From Cryobacterium sp. Y11 (GTDB taxonomy: Bacteria > Actinomycetota > Actinomycetes > Actinomycetales > Microbacteriaceae): a stretch of DNA of 64,000 nucleotides. Below are positions 29,783-37,345 of this stretch, one piece after another. The stretch is from the NCBI RefSeq assembly GCF_002929535.1, contig NZ_PJJO01000056.1, positions 1 to 64,000 on the forward strand. The letters run 5' to 3'. The notes under the pieces are model-generated. The model was not told where the DNA came from. It did not search any database and worked only from the letters and a program-made list of their open reading frames with translations. The stretch's first letter is position 1, and each line of letters begins with the position of its first letter. The position numbers and the translations under genes are program-made.

Positions 29783-30871
29783 ATGACCGAACAGAGCAGT
29801 ACCACCGTGATCACCGTGACCGGAAGCGATAGCTACCCGGTTAGCGTGGGACGAGGCCTCGTTGACACCGTCGCAAAGCAGCTCGGAACCGGCGTGAATA
29901 AGGTGCTCATCGTGCACACCTCCACCGTCGGCGCTCGCGCCGTCGCCCTGCGCGATAACCTGCTCGAAACGTACTCCGAGGTGCTGCTGGCCGAAATTCC
30001 CGACGCGGAAGCGGCCAAACGCGTCGAGGTGGCCGCGTTCTGCTGGGGCGTCATGGGTCAATCCGATTTCAGCCGAACGGATGCCGTGATCGGCCTCGGC
30101 GGCGGCGCCGTGACCGACCTCGCCGGCTTCGTGGCGGCTACCTGGCTGCGCGGCGTGAAGCTCGTGCAAATTCCCACCAGCGTACTCGGCATGGTTGACG
30201 CGGCCGTCGGCGGCAAGAACGGCATCAATACGGCAGAGGGCAAGAACCTTGTCGGCACCTTCTACGCGCCCGCAGCCGTATTATGCGACCTCGATCTGCT
30301 GGACGCGCTGCCGAAAAATGAGATTCTCGCCGGCTTCGCCGAAATCGTCAAGGCCGGTTTCATTCAGGTTCCCGAGATTCTCGACATCATTGAAGCGGAT
30401 GTCGAGCGCGCCACCGACCCGACCACTCCCGAATTTCGCCGACTGATTGAATTGTCGATCGCCATGAAGGCGCGCATCGTGGGGGAGGACTTCAAGGAGA
30501 CGGGCCTCCGCGAGATTCTCAACTACGGCCACACCCTCGGCCACGCCGTCGAACACGCCGAACGCTACGGCTGGAGGCACGGCGCAGCCGTCGCCGTCGG
30601 CATGATGTTCGCGGCGGAACTGGCAGCCCTGAGCGGCCGGCTGTCGGTCGACGTTGTCGACCGACACCGCAGCATCCTGGATTCGCTCACCCTGCCGACC
30701 GGATACCCGGTGGGCCGCTGGCCTACCCTGCTCGCCACCATGCAGCGCGACAAGAAGACTCGGAGCGGCATGTTGCGCTTCGTCGTGCTCGACGATGTGG
30801 GCAAGCCCACCATTCTCGAGGGCCCGGACGCGTCACTGCTGTTCAGCGCCTACCAGGCCATCGGGCAGTAG
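29783..30871 (+). CDS. aroB: 3-dehydroquinate synthase
   Basis: A 362-residue NAD- and metal-dependent enzyme that forms 3-dehydroquinate from DAHP. Visible are GLGGGAVTDLAGFVAATWLR (NAD site), PTSVLGMVDAAVGGKNGIN, the metal ligands in AEIVKAG and YGHTLGHAVE. ATG at 29783 is chosen because AGGGA lies eight bases upstream and homologues have about 18 residues before YPV; in-frame ATGs at 29753 and 29756 overlap aroK. It is the last gene of the backbone before the accessory region; the usual neighbour aroQ lies 8.4 kb away. Confidence 0.95.
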   Translation: MTEQSSTTVITVTGSDSYPVSVGRGLVDTVAKQLGTGVNKVLIVHTSTVGARAVALRDNLLETYSEVLLAEIPDAEAAKRVEVAAFCWGVMGQSDFSRTDAVIGLGGGAVTDLAGFVAATWLRGVKLVQIPTSVLGMVDAAVGGKNGINTAEGKNLVGTFYAPAAVLCDLDLLDALPKNEILAGFAEIVKAGFIQVPEILDIIEADVERATDPTTPEFRRLIELSIAMKARIVGEDFKETGLREILNYGHTLGHAVEHAERYGWRHGAAVAVGMMFAAELAALSGRLSVDVVDRHRSILDSLTLPTGYPVGRWPTLLATMQRDKKTRSGMLRFVVLDDVGKPTILEGPDASLLFSAYQAIGQ

Positions 30872-30890
30872 GCGCCTCACCACTGACGCT

Positions 30891-31070
30891 GCGCGGGAGC
30901 TGCGCCGCTGCGCGGGACGCCGAACTCCCGCGCAGCGGCGCAGGTCTCGCGCGACGCGGCACGCGGGAGCTCTGGCCAGACCCGAACTCCCGCGCACTGG
31001 CGTACGTCCCGCGTACTGGTGCTCGGTCATCGACAGCGCGGGACCAGACCTCCAGCCAACTCCCGCCGAG
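30891..31070 (+). repeat. Dispersed GC-rich intergenic repeat, copy B (two clear units plus a degenerate third)
   Basis: Unit 1 (30891-30952) matches copies A and C through GCGCGGGAGCTGCGCCGCT and the following CGAACTCCCGCGCA and GGCGCAGGT. Unit 2 (30961-31013) keeps CGCGGGAGCT, GGCCAGACC, GAACTCCCGCGCACTGGCGT and GTCCCGCG. A decayed third unit (31036-31070) keeps CGCGGGACCAGACC and AACTCCCGC. It begins 20 bases after the aroB stop, at the left edge of the accessory block. Confidence 0.78.
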
Positions 31071-31177
31071 GCGGTGGGCACACGGCCGCCGGCCAAGCCG
31101 CCTACCGAACGGATGCGAGGCGTGACCACGGTGATCTGATCACGTTCGGTGATCTCGTCGAGTAGGGCGGTCGCCCG

Positions 31178-31450
31178 ATGAAACGATCCACGCCGCGGCT
31201 CCTTGTCTTCCTCCTTGTACTGATGGCATCGAGTTGTGTTCTGATACTTGTCCTTCCGGCCAGTCTTGGTCCGGACGCCTCGATTCAGGACTGGATTCCG
31301 ACCGCGCTTGGTGCACTCCTTGCAGTGAGTCCCGTCATGGCATGGCTAGTTCGACCAAAGTGGAACCAGCTCTCAGCGCAAACGACGCAAGAGTTTAAAC
31401 CCTCAACGAGAAGCGTGGACCTCGGGTCAATAGTGTTCGCGCACGTGTAG
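31178..31450 (+). CDS. Small two-helix membrane protein, hypothetical
   Basis: A 90-residue predicted protein with two hydrophobic stretches, LLVFLLVLMASSCVLILVLP (about 8-27) and ALGALLAVSPVMAWLV (about 43-58). GAGTAGGGCGG upstream is a possible ribosome site. I recognise no family. The two clean hydrophobic segments argue for real coding, but the gene is short and stands alone in the accessory block. Confidence 0.5.
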   Translation: MKRSTPRLLVFLLVLMASSCVLILVLPASLGPDASIQDWIPTALGALLAVSPVMAWLVRPKWNQLSAQTTQEFKPSTRSVDLGSIVFAHV

Positions 31451-31468
31451 GACGACGATGGGGTCGCG

Positions 31469-31876
31469 CTACTCGCCGTATTCTGCTCGGCGCTGCAGCC
31501 GGTCGAGCCTCAAACCTGGCACAGTCTGAAAAGCACCGGCAAGCACGCGAAAGATGGCTCCACTATGAGTGATGGTGTGGGTAACCTCAGTTTTGTGGTC
31601 GCCAGCCGGCACGAGTTTCCAAGCGCCTGCTTCATGCGCCTGGAATCCGTCCAGACGCCAGACGATATTGTCGTCGGCTATCTCGTCGTAGGTGATCGTG
31701 GGAGAACCAGGCAGTTTAGCTCGAATCCGGTACGGCTTTCCAACCAACGCAAGCGAATCAACCGTTGTGACAGAAAGGATCGCGGGATTCCACTCCGGCA
31801 GTCGCCGAATATCGGCGAGAATGGTCGCAATCGCCGTGCTGGTTGCGTTGATCATGCGACTACCGCTGTATTCCAT
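31469..31876 (-). CDS. SRPBCC (polyketide cyclase/START-like) family protein
   Basis: A 135-residue small-molecule-binding fold protein. The N-terminus MEYSGSRMINATSTAIATIL, then DIRRLPEWNPAI and WRLDGFQAHEAGAWKLVP, and the C-terminal helix with FRVLAGAFQTVPGLRLDRL follow the SRPBCC layout. The ligand is unknown. GGGACGAG precedes the ATG at 31876. It faces the preceding small membrane gene tail to tail. A DUF6226 remnant lies just upstream. Confidence 0.8.
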   Translation of the reverse strand: MEYSGSRMINATSTAIATILADIRRLPEWNPAILSVTTVDSLALVGKPYRIRAKLPGSPTITYDEIADDNIVWRLDGFQAHEAGAWKLVPAGDHKTEVTHTITHSGAIFRVLAGAFQTVPGLRLDRLQRRAEYGE

Positions 31877-31989
31877 ACTCGTCCCGTTCTCCCGCCCGCA
31901 AGAAATTCTTCAAGAGCGGATGCTCGCGCTCCCCAGCCACAGCCAATGGACCGGCACACCCAATCACGCTCGCCCTGTCCCAGCCACAC

Positions 31990-32175
31990 ACCGAGAGCAG
32001 CCGGACCTGCGATTCACTCCACTCGAAGTCTTCCACGAGGTCTGTGACGTCATTATCGCAGGCGTCACAGCCGCACACAGGAAAGTGGAAGTCATGCAGT
32101 AGACCGACATGACGGTAGACCCCCACTCCGGAAGCGTCGGGCGTCGGTACTCCGTCGTCTCCCCCAACCAGCCCT
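31990..32175 (-). pseudogene. DUF6226 family gene remnant
   Basis: On the minus strand the frame reads VGLLHDFHFPVCGCDACD followed by a helix ending VEDFEW. This closely recalls the conserved core of DUF6226 proteins, where a leucine/histidine segment precedes the cysteine cluster C-G-C-D-A-C-D. An in-frame TGA lies about 20 codons upstream of the motif. The downstream part loses similarity, and the ~100 N-terminal residues normal for the family are missing because the hydrolase gene ends at 32190. It is a decayed 3' fragment. The family call is from memory of the motif. Confidence 0.5.
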
Positions 32176-32189
32176 CACCCGTGCCCGGG

Positions 32190-33089
32190 TCAGCTTTCCC
32201 CACCGGGCTGCAGGCCAGACGTGCTTCCCCTCTGCTTGCCAGCCCAGTCGATGATCAGACGCATGCCCTCGGTGAAACTCGGCTCCTGCGGACGATTGAG
32301 GAACGCGTGGAAGGTTCCGGGCAGCACGTGGTAATCGACCATGATCCCAGCTGCTGACAGCTCCTGGGCGAATAAGCCGCCCGATGAGCGCATCGAGTCC
32401 CGATCAGAGTCGATCATGAGCGTTGAAGGAAACTCGTGCAGGGCGTGGCCGCCGGCAAATGCGTGACGTTCCGCCATCGCGGTTCGCGTCCCTGCATAGT
32501 GGAGATTCGTCAAGTTGAGAAGGATTGGCGTGTGCATGAAACGGCGCCGACCACGAAGACGGCCGCGCAAGTCGGGCGACCGTTTCGGCAGTGCCGCATG
32601 GAAAAACCCGTAAGCGAAGAAAACGCCGACGAGAGCGTCACCTCCGTCATCCGCCATCCGAAGGACCGCGCCGGCTGACAAGCATGCTCCGGCGCTGGCA
32701 CCACCCAGGATGACCCCGTTGGGTGCCTCGCGCTGCACTTCCCGTACTACGGCCACAACATCGTCAACCGGTACCGGATAGTGAACGGCTGGGCTCCATC
32801 GAATCCCACGCGACGACCGACGAAACCTCGAGACTGTCGCGAGTCGATAGCCAACGGTGACAACAGTGAAGCCTGCTGCGGCGAGCGTTCGCGCGACGTC
32901 ATGCGATTCTGGCTGGTCGAGGCTGCCCTTGAAAAACCCTCCCCCGTGAATCCACACGATCGTTGCAGATCTCACTTGCGCGGCGCCGATAGGCGGCGAG
33001 TACCAGCGCACTGGTATGGAGCCGTGCGGGCCCCAAATCGTACTATCAACCGAGTCGACAGCCATCGAGATCTGGTCGAGCGACGTCAC
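32190..33089 (-). CDS. Alpha/beta hydrolase fold-3 (esterase/lipase-like)
   Basis: A protein of about 299 residues. The oxyanion motif is WIHGGGFF, the nucleophile is in GGASAGACLSAG, the acid is in LMIDSDRDS and the catalytic His in PGTFHAFLN. This is the arrangement of hormone-sensitive-lipase-type carboxylic ester hydrolases. The start is uncertain: GTG at 33089 or ATG at 33065; the frame remains open to 33353, but that extension has no family similarity. There is no signal peptide, so it is probably cytoplasmic. It is a stand-alone gene in the accessory block. Confidence 0.85.
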   Translation of the reverse strand: MTSLDQISMAVDSVDSTIWGPHGSIPVRWYSPPIGAAQVRSATIVWIHGGGFFKGSLDQPESHDVARTLAAAGFTVVTVGYRLATVSRFRRSSRGIRWSPAVHYPVPVDDVVAVVREVQREAPNGVILGGASAGACLSAGAVLRMADDGGDALVGVFFAYGFFHAALPKRSPDLRGRLRGRRRFMHTPILLNLTNLHYAGTRTAMAERHAFAGGHALHEFPSTLMIDSDRDSMRSSGGLFAQELSAAGIMVDYHVLPGTFHAFLNRPQEPSFTEGMRLIIDWAGKQRGSTSGLQPGGES

Positions 33090-33365
33090 GTTCTCAACGC
33101 CTGTTCGGCTGACTCGACCGGCAACGATAGACGATTCCCCATTCGTGAACCCTAGCGCGAGACCGCACACGACTGCTGGTGGGCGCCACGAACCCCGTGG
33201 CGCCCATACCAAGATCCAGGACCGGGCCATCCCAGCTGTTGATGTGGACTTCGTAATCCGTTCCCGTAAAGGGAACCCTCTGCAAGACAGCAGGTCAAGG
33301 CAATCTATAACGCCATCGGAAAGCACACGGATTGCAACCGATGCGCGCCGCACGTCAATTCAGGG

Positions 33366-33397
33366 TTGACAAATTCATCCGTCAATCTATGATTGAC
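33366..33397 (+). promoter_or_regulatory. Leaderless promoter with overlapping palindrome
   Basis: TTGACA (33366-33371) and TATGAT (33388-33393) are 16 bases apart, the nearest to consensus in the window. The -10 ends six bases before the ATG at 33400, so the transcript should start on the start codon. A palindrome, GTCAAT-CTATG-ATTGAC at 33381-33397, covers the -10 and could bind a repressor, perhaps the helix-turn-helix protein encoded second in the operon. Confidence 0.7.
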
Positions 33398-33399
33398 AC

Positions 33400-33609
33400 A
33401 TGGTTCACGACAATCCGGTCCGGAAATTGTGGGCAGCATTCACACCTTTTATAGCGCTTGCTTCTGTTGGCATCGCCCTTTCCACACTTCTCGTTGCTTC
33501 CATTGGGATCAAGATCATATTGCTCGTCGTCGCCACGTTGCTGCTCGGCGCAGCTGGGGCCTCCCTTGCACTAGTGCTCGCACGCGCCAAGCTACCCCGC
33601 GACCAATGA
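33400..33609 (+). CDS. Small two-helix membrane protein
   Basis: A 69-residue protein with two TM segments: FTPFIALASVGIALSTLLVA (about 14-33) and IILLVVATLLLGAAGASLAL (about 39-58). No family is recognised. It has no Shine-Dalgarno site; a near-consensus promoter places the transcription start on its ATG. Its TGA overlaps the ATG of the next gene (ATGA), so the two are probably translated together. It may sense a membrane signal for its regulator partner, but that is inference. Confidence 0.7.
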   Translation: MVHDNPVRKLWAAFTPFIALASVGIALSTLLVASIGIKIILLVVATLLLGAAGASLALVLARAKLPRDQ

Positions 33610-34199
33610 ACGAAGAACCCGCACAAACCGACGACAGCCTGCGCCGCGCCCTGTCAGACGCAATTGCCTCAGTCGACCCAACCCTGGCGGGGCGCCTGGA
33701 ACACGAGCCCGACTCCTATCTGCACCTCATCGATCTGACATCTCGAAGCGCTGAGGAAATAGCTCAGCTTTTGCAGTTTGCAGTCACATCCGCTCGTCAG
33801 GCGAGCGTGAGCTGGGAACGCATCGGGCAGCAACTTGGCATGAGTCGGCAAGCAGCTCAGCAGAGATTCGGTCGGGTTCTCGACAGCACCGACGTTCATC
33901 ACTCTGACGAGAAACGCCGACTTTTTCCCCTGACGGCGTTTGACGAGATGGACGCGTTAGCCGAAGCTGGACGCGGCGGGTGGCATTCAATTAGCTACGG
34001 AATGTACTTCCACGATGTCATTCAATCGAATGAGCAATGGGAACACCTCCGGGTCGCGGCATTCGGGTCTAGCCGACACCGACTAGAGGGTGAGGGATGG
34101 CAACGAATTGGAACAATGTGGTTTCCATGGGCCTACTACGCTCGCCCCACGGGAAAGCCCATTGAAACAGACGGTGCACCCGTTGATCCAACCGCGTAA
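33606..34199 (+). CDS. Helix-turn-helix protein of unknown function
   Basis: A 197-residue protein. Residues about 60-85 read ARQASVSWERIGQQLGMSRQ followed by AAQQRFG, a clear helix-turn-helix of the sigma-70 region 4/MarR-like kind. The C-terminal part (WHSISYGMYFHDVIQ, MWFPWAYYARP) is aromatic-rich and unrecognised. The gene is coupled by ATGA to the small membrane protein in front. It is the obvious candidate to bind the palindrome over the operon promoter. Confidence 0.75.
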   Translation: MNEEPAQTDDSLRRALSDAIASVDPTLAGRLEHEPDSYLHLIDLTSRSAEEIAQLLQFAVTSARQASVSWERIGQQLGMSRQAAQQRFGRVLDSTDVHHSDEKRRLFPLTAFDEMDALAEAGRGGWHSISYGMYFHDVIQSNEQWEHLRVAAFGSSRHRLEGEGWQRIGTMWFPWAYYARPTGKPIETDGAPVDPTA

Positions 34200-34372
34200 C
34201 CGAACTTCGGTTCAAAGGTGTGCACCTGGCCGCGATCTTGGCGCCGGACGTCCTCTGAACGCCAACCCTCTGTGGGACCTCTGAGTAGGCGACGATTACG
34301 AACACGATCCGACTTGGTCCGAAGTTCTGCGGCCGGCGGCCGAGTTCCACGACCGCTACCTTATGGGGATGG

Positions 34373-34684
34373 TTACTCTTGGCCAGCGATCTCGGTAAGT
34401 GCAGCGAGGTGGGACTTCCAAGCGGTGCGGCCTTGGCGGGTCAGAGTGAGGGACGTGCGGGGCATCTTGCCGACGAATGCCTTGCCGACTGAGACGTAGT
34501 GCGCGGTTTCGAGCAGAGTGACTTGCTTGCTCAATGCGGAGTCCGTGACCTCGATGGCGTCACGGACCTCGCGGAATCCGAGTGTGCCTGCTCGGGCGAG
34601 CGCGGCCATGATCGAGAACCGAACTGGGTTCTGAAGATGGTCATCTAGTCGGTGCCGAGGGTGTATTTTCTCGGCCGTGCTCAT
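34373..34684 (-). CDS. Winged-helix transcriptional regulator (HTH_34-like)
   Basis: A 103-residue regulator. The sequence LDDHLQNPVRFSIMAALARA, then FREVRDAIEVTDSALSKQV and the wing KMPRTSLTLTRQGRTAW fit the small winged-helix family often annotated as PF13601-type. ATG at 34684 has GAGG seven bases upstream and overlaps the stop of the preceding small membrane gene (ATGA). It is the third gene of a three-gene minus-strand operon whose promoter overlaps a 23-bp palindrome. Confidence 0.85.
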   Translation of the reverse strand: MSTAEKIHPRHRLDDHLQNPVRFSIMAALARAGTLGFREVRDAIEVTDSALSKQVTLLETAHYVSVGKAFVGKMPRTSLTLTRQGRTAWKSHLAALTEIAGQE

Positions 34685-34845
34685 CGTCGTGCCTCGAATG
34701 CAGCGCAAGCCATTGTGACGACAAGGACGAGGCCAGAGGTGATGCCCGACCAGAGGACGGAGCCGTGCACCCAGGCGACGACGACAATGGCGGCCGCGTA
34801 GGTGACTGCCCGGCTCGCGATGTATGCGCCCCAGCGCCGGCTCAT
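34681..34845 (-). CDS. Small membrane protein (second part of a split 4-TM protein?)
   Basis: A 54-residue protein with two TM stretches, AVTYAAAIVVVAWVHG and WSGITSGLVLVVTMAC. ATG at 34845 overlaps the TGA of the preceding gene, and its own TGA overlaps the ATG of the regulator gene. Upstream in the same frame, GRASFAMSRRWGAYIASRA looks like natural continuation of the preceding protein. The two may therefore be one ancestral four-helix protein split by a frameshift. Without the overlap start it has no independent ribosome site. Confidence 0.6.
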   Translation of the reverse strand: MSRRWGAYIASRAVTYAAAIVVVAWVHGSVLWSGITSGLVLVVTMACAAFEARR

Positions 34846-35108
34846 TGCGAACGACGCCCGTCCATTGATCGATATAAGAAGATGATCAACGCCAGGCCTA
34901 CTGTGAGCATGCCGAAGTAGGCCATTCCAAAGGCTGAGCCGGTGGTCAACCCCATTGCCAGCGTCCCGAGCGTGGTGGATACGCCGAGGGCAAGGATGAA
35001 TGTGATGTATGGCCAGCGTGTCGATTCGTGAGCCTGTCGGCTGAGGCGGTCCGCATGGTTGAGAAGGCTGCGCGCTTCTGCGGGACTGATCGTGGATTGA
35101 TTTTCCAT
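34842..35108 (-). CDS. Small membrane protein, first gene of regulator operon
   Basis: An 88-residue protein. The N-terminal helix ISPAEARSLLNHADRLSRQA is followed by two TM segments, WPYITFILALGVSTTLGTLA and FGMAYFGMLTVGLALIIFLY. AGGAAGGA lies just before the ATG at 35108. No enzyme motif is seen. It is first in a three-gene operon of membrane protein, membrane protein and winged-helix regulator, joined by ATGA overlaps. A transport or membrane-sensing role is possible but unproven. Confidence 0.75.
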   Translation of the reverse strand: MENQSTISPAEARSLLNHADRLSRQAHESTRWPYITFILALGVSTTLGTLAMGLTTGSAFGMAYFGMLTVGLALIIFLYRSMDGRRSQ

Positions 35109-35130
35109 GATGTTCCTTCCTATTTCCACC

Positions 35131-35163
35131 AATATGGCATGTAGTTGCCAAATTTGCAAGTAC
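35131..35163 (-). promoter_or_regulatory. Promoter with overlapping 23-bp palindrome
   Basis: On the minus strand TTGCAA (35159-35154) and CATATT (35136-35131) are 17 bases apart. A near-perfect palindrome covers the -35: positions 35141-35163 with core TTGCCAAATTTGCAA (35145-35159) and outer GTA/TAC arms. It is a likely operator for the winged-helix regulator of the operon. Confidence 0.6.
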
Positions 35164-35441
35164 TTTCTAACGCGTTCGAGCGAGCACGTACCTTCCTCTC
35201 GATGCCGGGCACAACTCTGCCGTGATGATGAGATCGTTCATTGCCGTGGTGAGCAGCGAACACGTTCTGAGTAAATGGCGACGGCGATCGTGATGGCCAG
35301 CCTGGGTGCCCGCAAGCCGAACCGTCTGCGGGACGATTTCACCGCCCTGTGTTCGGGGGGCTCGTGTACGGCGTTACTTGTGCGGCACGCACGAAACGGG
35401 AAGGCGACCGCCACGCGAAGTTATGCTGAGCCCCTCGTTGG

Positions 35442-35951
35442 CTAAAATGCGTGCTCTCCGAGGCGAATGCTGAGGGCCCGCGGCCCGTCGTCGTTGAAGC
35501 CCATGCGCAGGTAGATCGATTCCGCGTCGGGGCTCGCGTTGAGGGAGACCGACCTCGCGTCATTGGCTTGGAACCACTGCAGGAGTTTACGCAGCGCAGC
35601 GGATGCGTACCCCCTTCCTCGATACTGGGAATCGGTTCCCACCCAGTCGACGTACCCCTCCAAGAAGTGCGCGTGCCTAGGGCTCGGCAAGGTTTCACTG
35701 ATCCGCCCGACGGCCAGGGACGCCAGATGCCCGACTGCACCTTCTACGACAAAAATCGCGACATCGTTGCCGAGGCGCCGATCGAGAGAAGCTGTGACGC
35801 GCGCTTCCCATTCCGCGTCGGTAGCGGGTGCGGCTCCGCCGTAAACCGTGTGCATGTCCGAATACACTTGCGCGACTAACCGGAGGATCTCGCCTCGATC
35901 GCCAGCGACAGCGGCGCGCACGGCAATGGGAAGGTTCGCGGGAGCGTACAT
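35442..35951 (-). CDS. GNAT family N-acetyltransferase
   Basis: A 169-residue acetyl-CoA-dependent acetyltransferase. The cofactor motif YRGRGYASAALRKLL lies near residues 118-132, preceded by the beta-strand FLEGYVDWVGTDSQ and followed by SLNASPDAESIYLRMGF. The substrate is unknown. ATG at 35951 is chosen because GGAGA lies about 10 bases upstream; the longer frame to 36002 has no ribosome site. It is a stand-alone gene. Confidence 0.88.
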   Translation of the reverse strand: MYAPANLPIAVRAAVAGDRGEILRLVAQVYSDMHTVYGGAAPATDAEWEARVTASLDRRLGNDVAIFVVEGAVGHLASLAVGRISETLPSPRHAHFLEGYVDWVGTDSQYRGRGYASAALRKLLQWFQANDARSVSLNASPDAESIYLRMGFNDDGPRALSIRLGEHAF

Positions 35952-36002
35952 AGCTCGACTATCTCCGTCTCGTAAATGGGTTCCGGTGGATTCGCCCAGC
36001 AT

Positions 36003-36638
36003 GCTGACGCATCAACGCAGGCCAGTGCATGCGGGTTCGTTCACGTCGAAGCCTCGAGCAGAATCTAACATCGCACCGTGTGAGGAGATGATCCCCGCCC
36101 CGCGACACCGATCCCGACCACAAAACCTCCGAGAATCAGCGCTGTGGAACTGAGATAAACACCGGTCCGGGTGCTTTTCCGCTCCCTACACCGAGGATAG
36201 CAACAGCAAGTGGTCCGAGTGGGAGCGATCATCGAAGTAGGTGGGAAACTTGGGACATGGAGAAGATGTGCGGGGAGAACGAGTTCGTCTTTTGAAGTGG
36301 AACCGAACAGGATGCGTCGCTCCCGGCGCTCAGGGGCGCGGGCGCGGCGGTGCACTTCTCATGGGAGCAGCAGCCGCATTTGCTCGGCAGAGCCATGAGC
36401 GCTCTGTTCTTCACGTTCTCGCCGATCATCAAGCGGCCGTGCACCTCTCCAAAAAAACGGCCGGCAACCGCGGAGCGCCATTCCAGCACGCCCTGTTGGT
36501 ACATCCGTCGAAGACGGATGTACTGGACCTTGATCTACCGAGTGTCCGGTAGCCGGACGGTAGCCGGGACATTCAATAGGCGATCGACGACTCGCGCTTC
36601 GTTCCGGAAGCGGGACGCCGCGCCCGTTCGAGTAGTTC
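36003..36638. other. Gene-free stretch in the accessory block
   Basis: No reading frame here has recognisable protein character; the open frames lack ribosome sites and family similarity. The stretch contains one strong hairpin (36500-36522) and short direct repeats of CGGTAGCCGG near 36546-36568. It may be a decayed gene, but I cannot name one. Confidence 0.5.
36500..36522. repeat. Perfect inverted repeat (10-bp arms)
   Basis: TACATCCGTC at 36500-36509 and GACGGATGTA at 36513-36522 flank a GAA loop. No T run follows on either strand, so it is not a standard terminator. It could be a protein-binding site or the relic of a mobile element. Confidence 0.55.
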
Positions 36639-37271
36639 CTAAGCCTTGAGTAAACCTGTGGCGATGAACGCTTTACGGTAAATCTCTTTAATGACGAGTT
36701 CCTTGCGGGCGTTGTACTGCATGGAATGTTCGCCGGCGACCCGTGACAAAGCTGCCGCTTCACGCTTGGTATCTGCGTAGAGAACGCGATCATCTGGATT
36801 GGCACGAAGCCAGTCGCGAAAGATTCGATGCTTGATTACCTCGGGACTGTCATAGCCAAAGACGTGCAGATGGCAAGCCGGCTCCAGGTGGCGCAGGAGG
36901 CGGTGTCCAAACCACCAAGGTTCTCGAACCCATAGTTCGAAACCGGCACGTTCAAGTGCCGGAACGTATGACGCCTCATCGTTTGGGTCGGCGACGATCA
37001 GGTCAATGTCAATAATCGGTTTGGCCGGGAGGCCTGGAACGGAAGTCGAACCAACATGTTCGATGACCAGCGCGCGCCAGCCCAGAGCATCCTCGATGTC
37101 CTTGGCGAGTAATTGGAATTGCGCGGGCCATGCAACACTCCAATCGACTATGTCGAAATCCAGTGATGGTCCGGCGCCAGAAACATAGGCGGATTGCCCT
37201 TCGGGAACAGGTGGTTCGTGAAACTTCATGATGTCGTTCGGGTGTGGCATGGCCCTATTCTCATTGATCAT
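36639..37271 (-). CDS. GrpB family protein (UPF0157)
   Basis: About 210 residues of a nucleotidyltransferase-like GrpB protein. The family core is IEHVGSTSVPGLPAKPIIDI followed by DLIVAD, then HLHVFGYDSPEVIKHRIFRD and YADTKREAA. The family's function is unsettled. ATG at 37271 is the preferred independent start, with AGAAG upstream. The frame stays open upstream into a membrane-protein frame up to 37736; that fusion depends on a run of eight C at 37353-37360. Confidence 0.85.
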   Translation of the reverse strand: MINENRAMPHPNDIMKFHEPPVPEGQSAYVSGAGPSLDFDIVDWSVAWPAQFQLLAKDIEDALGWRALVIEHVGSTSVPGLPAKPIIDIDLIVADPNDEASYVPALERAGFELWVREPWWFGHRLLRHLEPACHLHVFGYDSPEVIKHRIFRDWLRANPDDRVLYADTKREAAALSRVAGEHSMQYNARKELVIKEIYRKAFIATGLLKA

Positions 37272-37345
37272 TAGCACTTCTGAGTTCTGCAACACTCTCC
37301 TGGGGGTAAGCACTCCGCAAGCTGGACCTCTTACGGAATCGCGTG

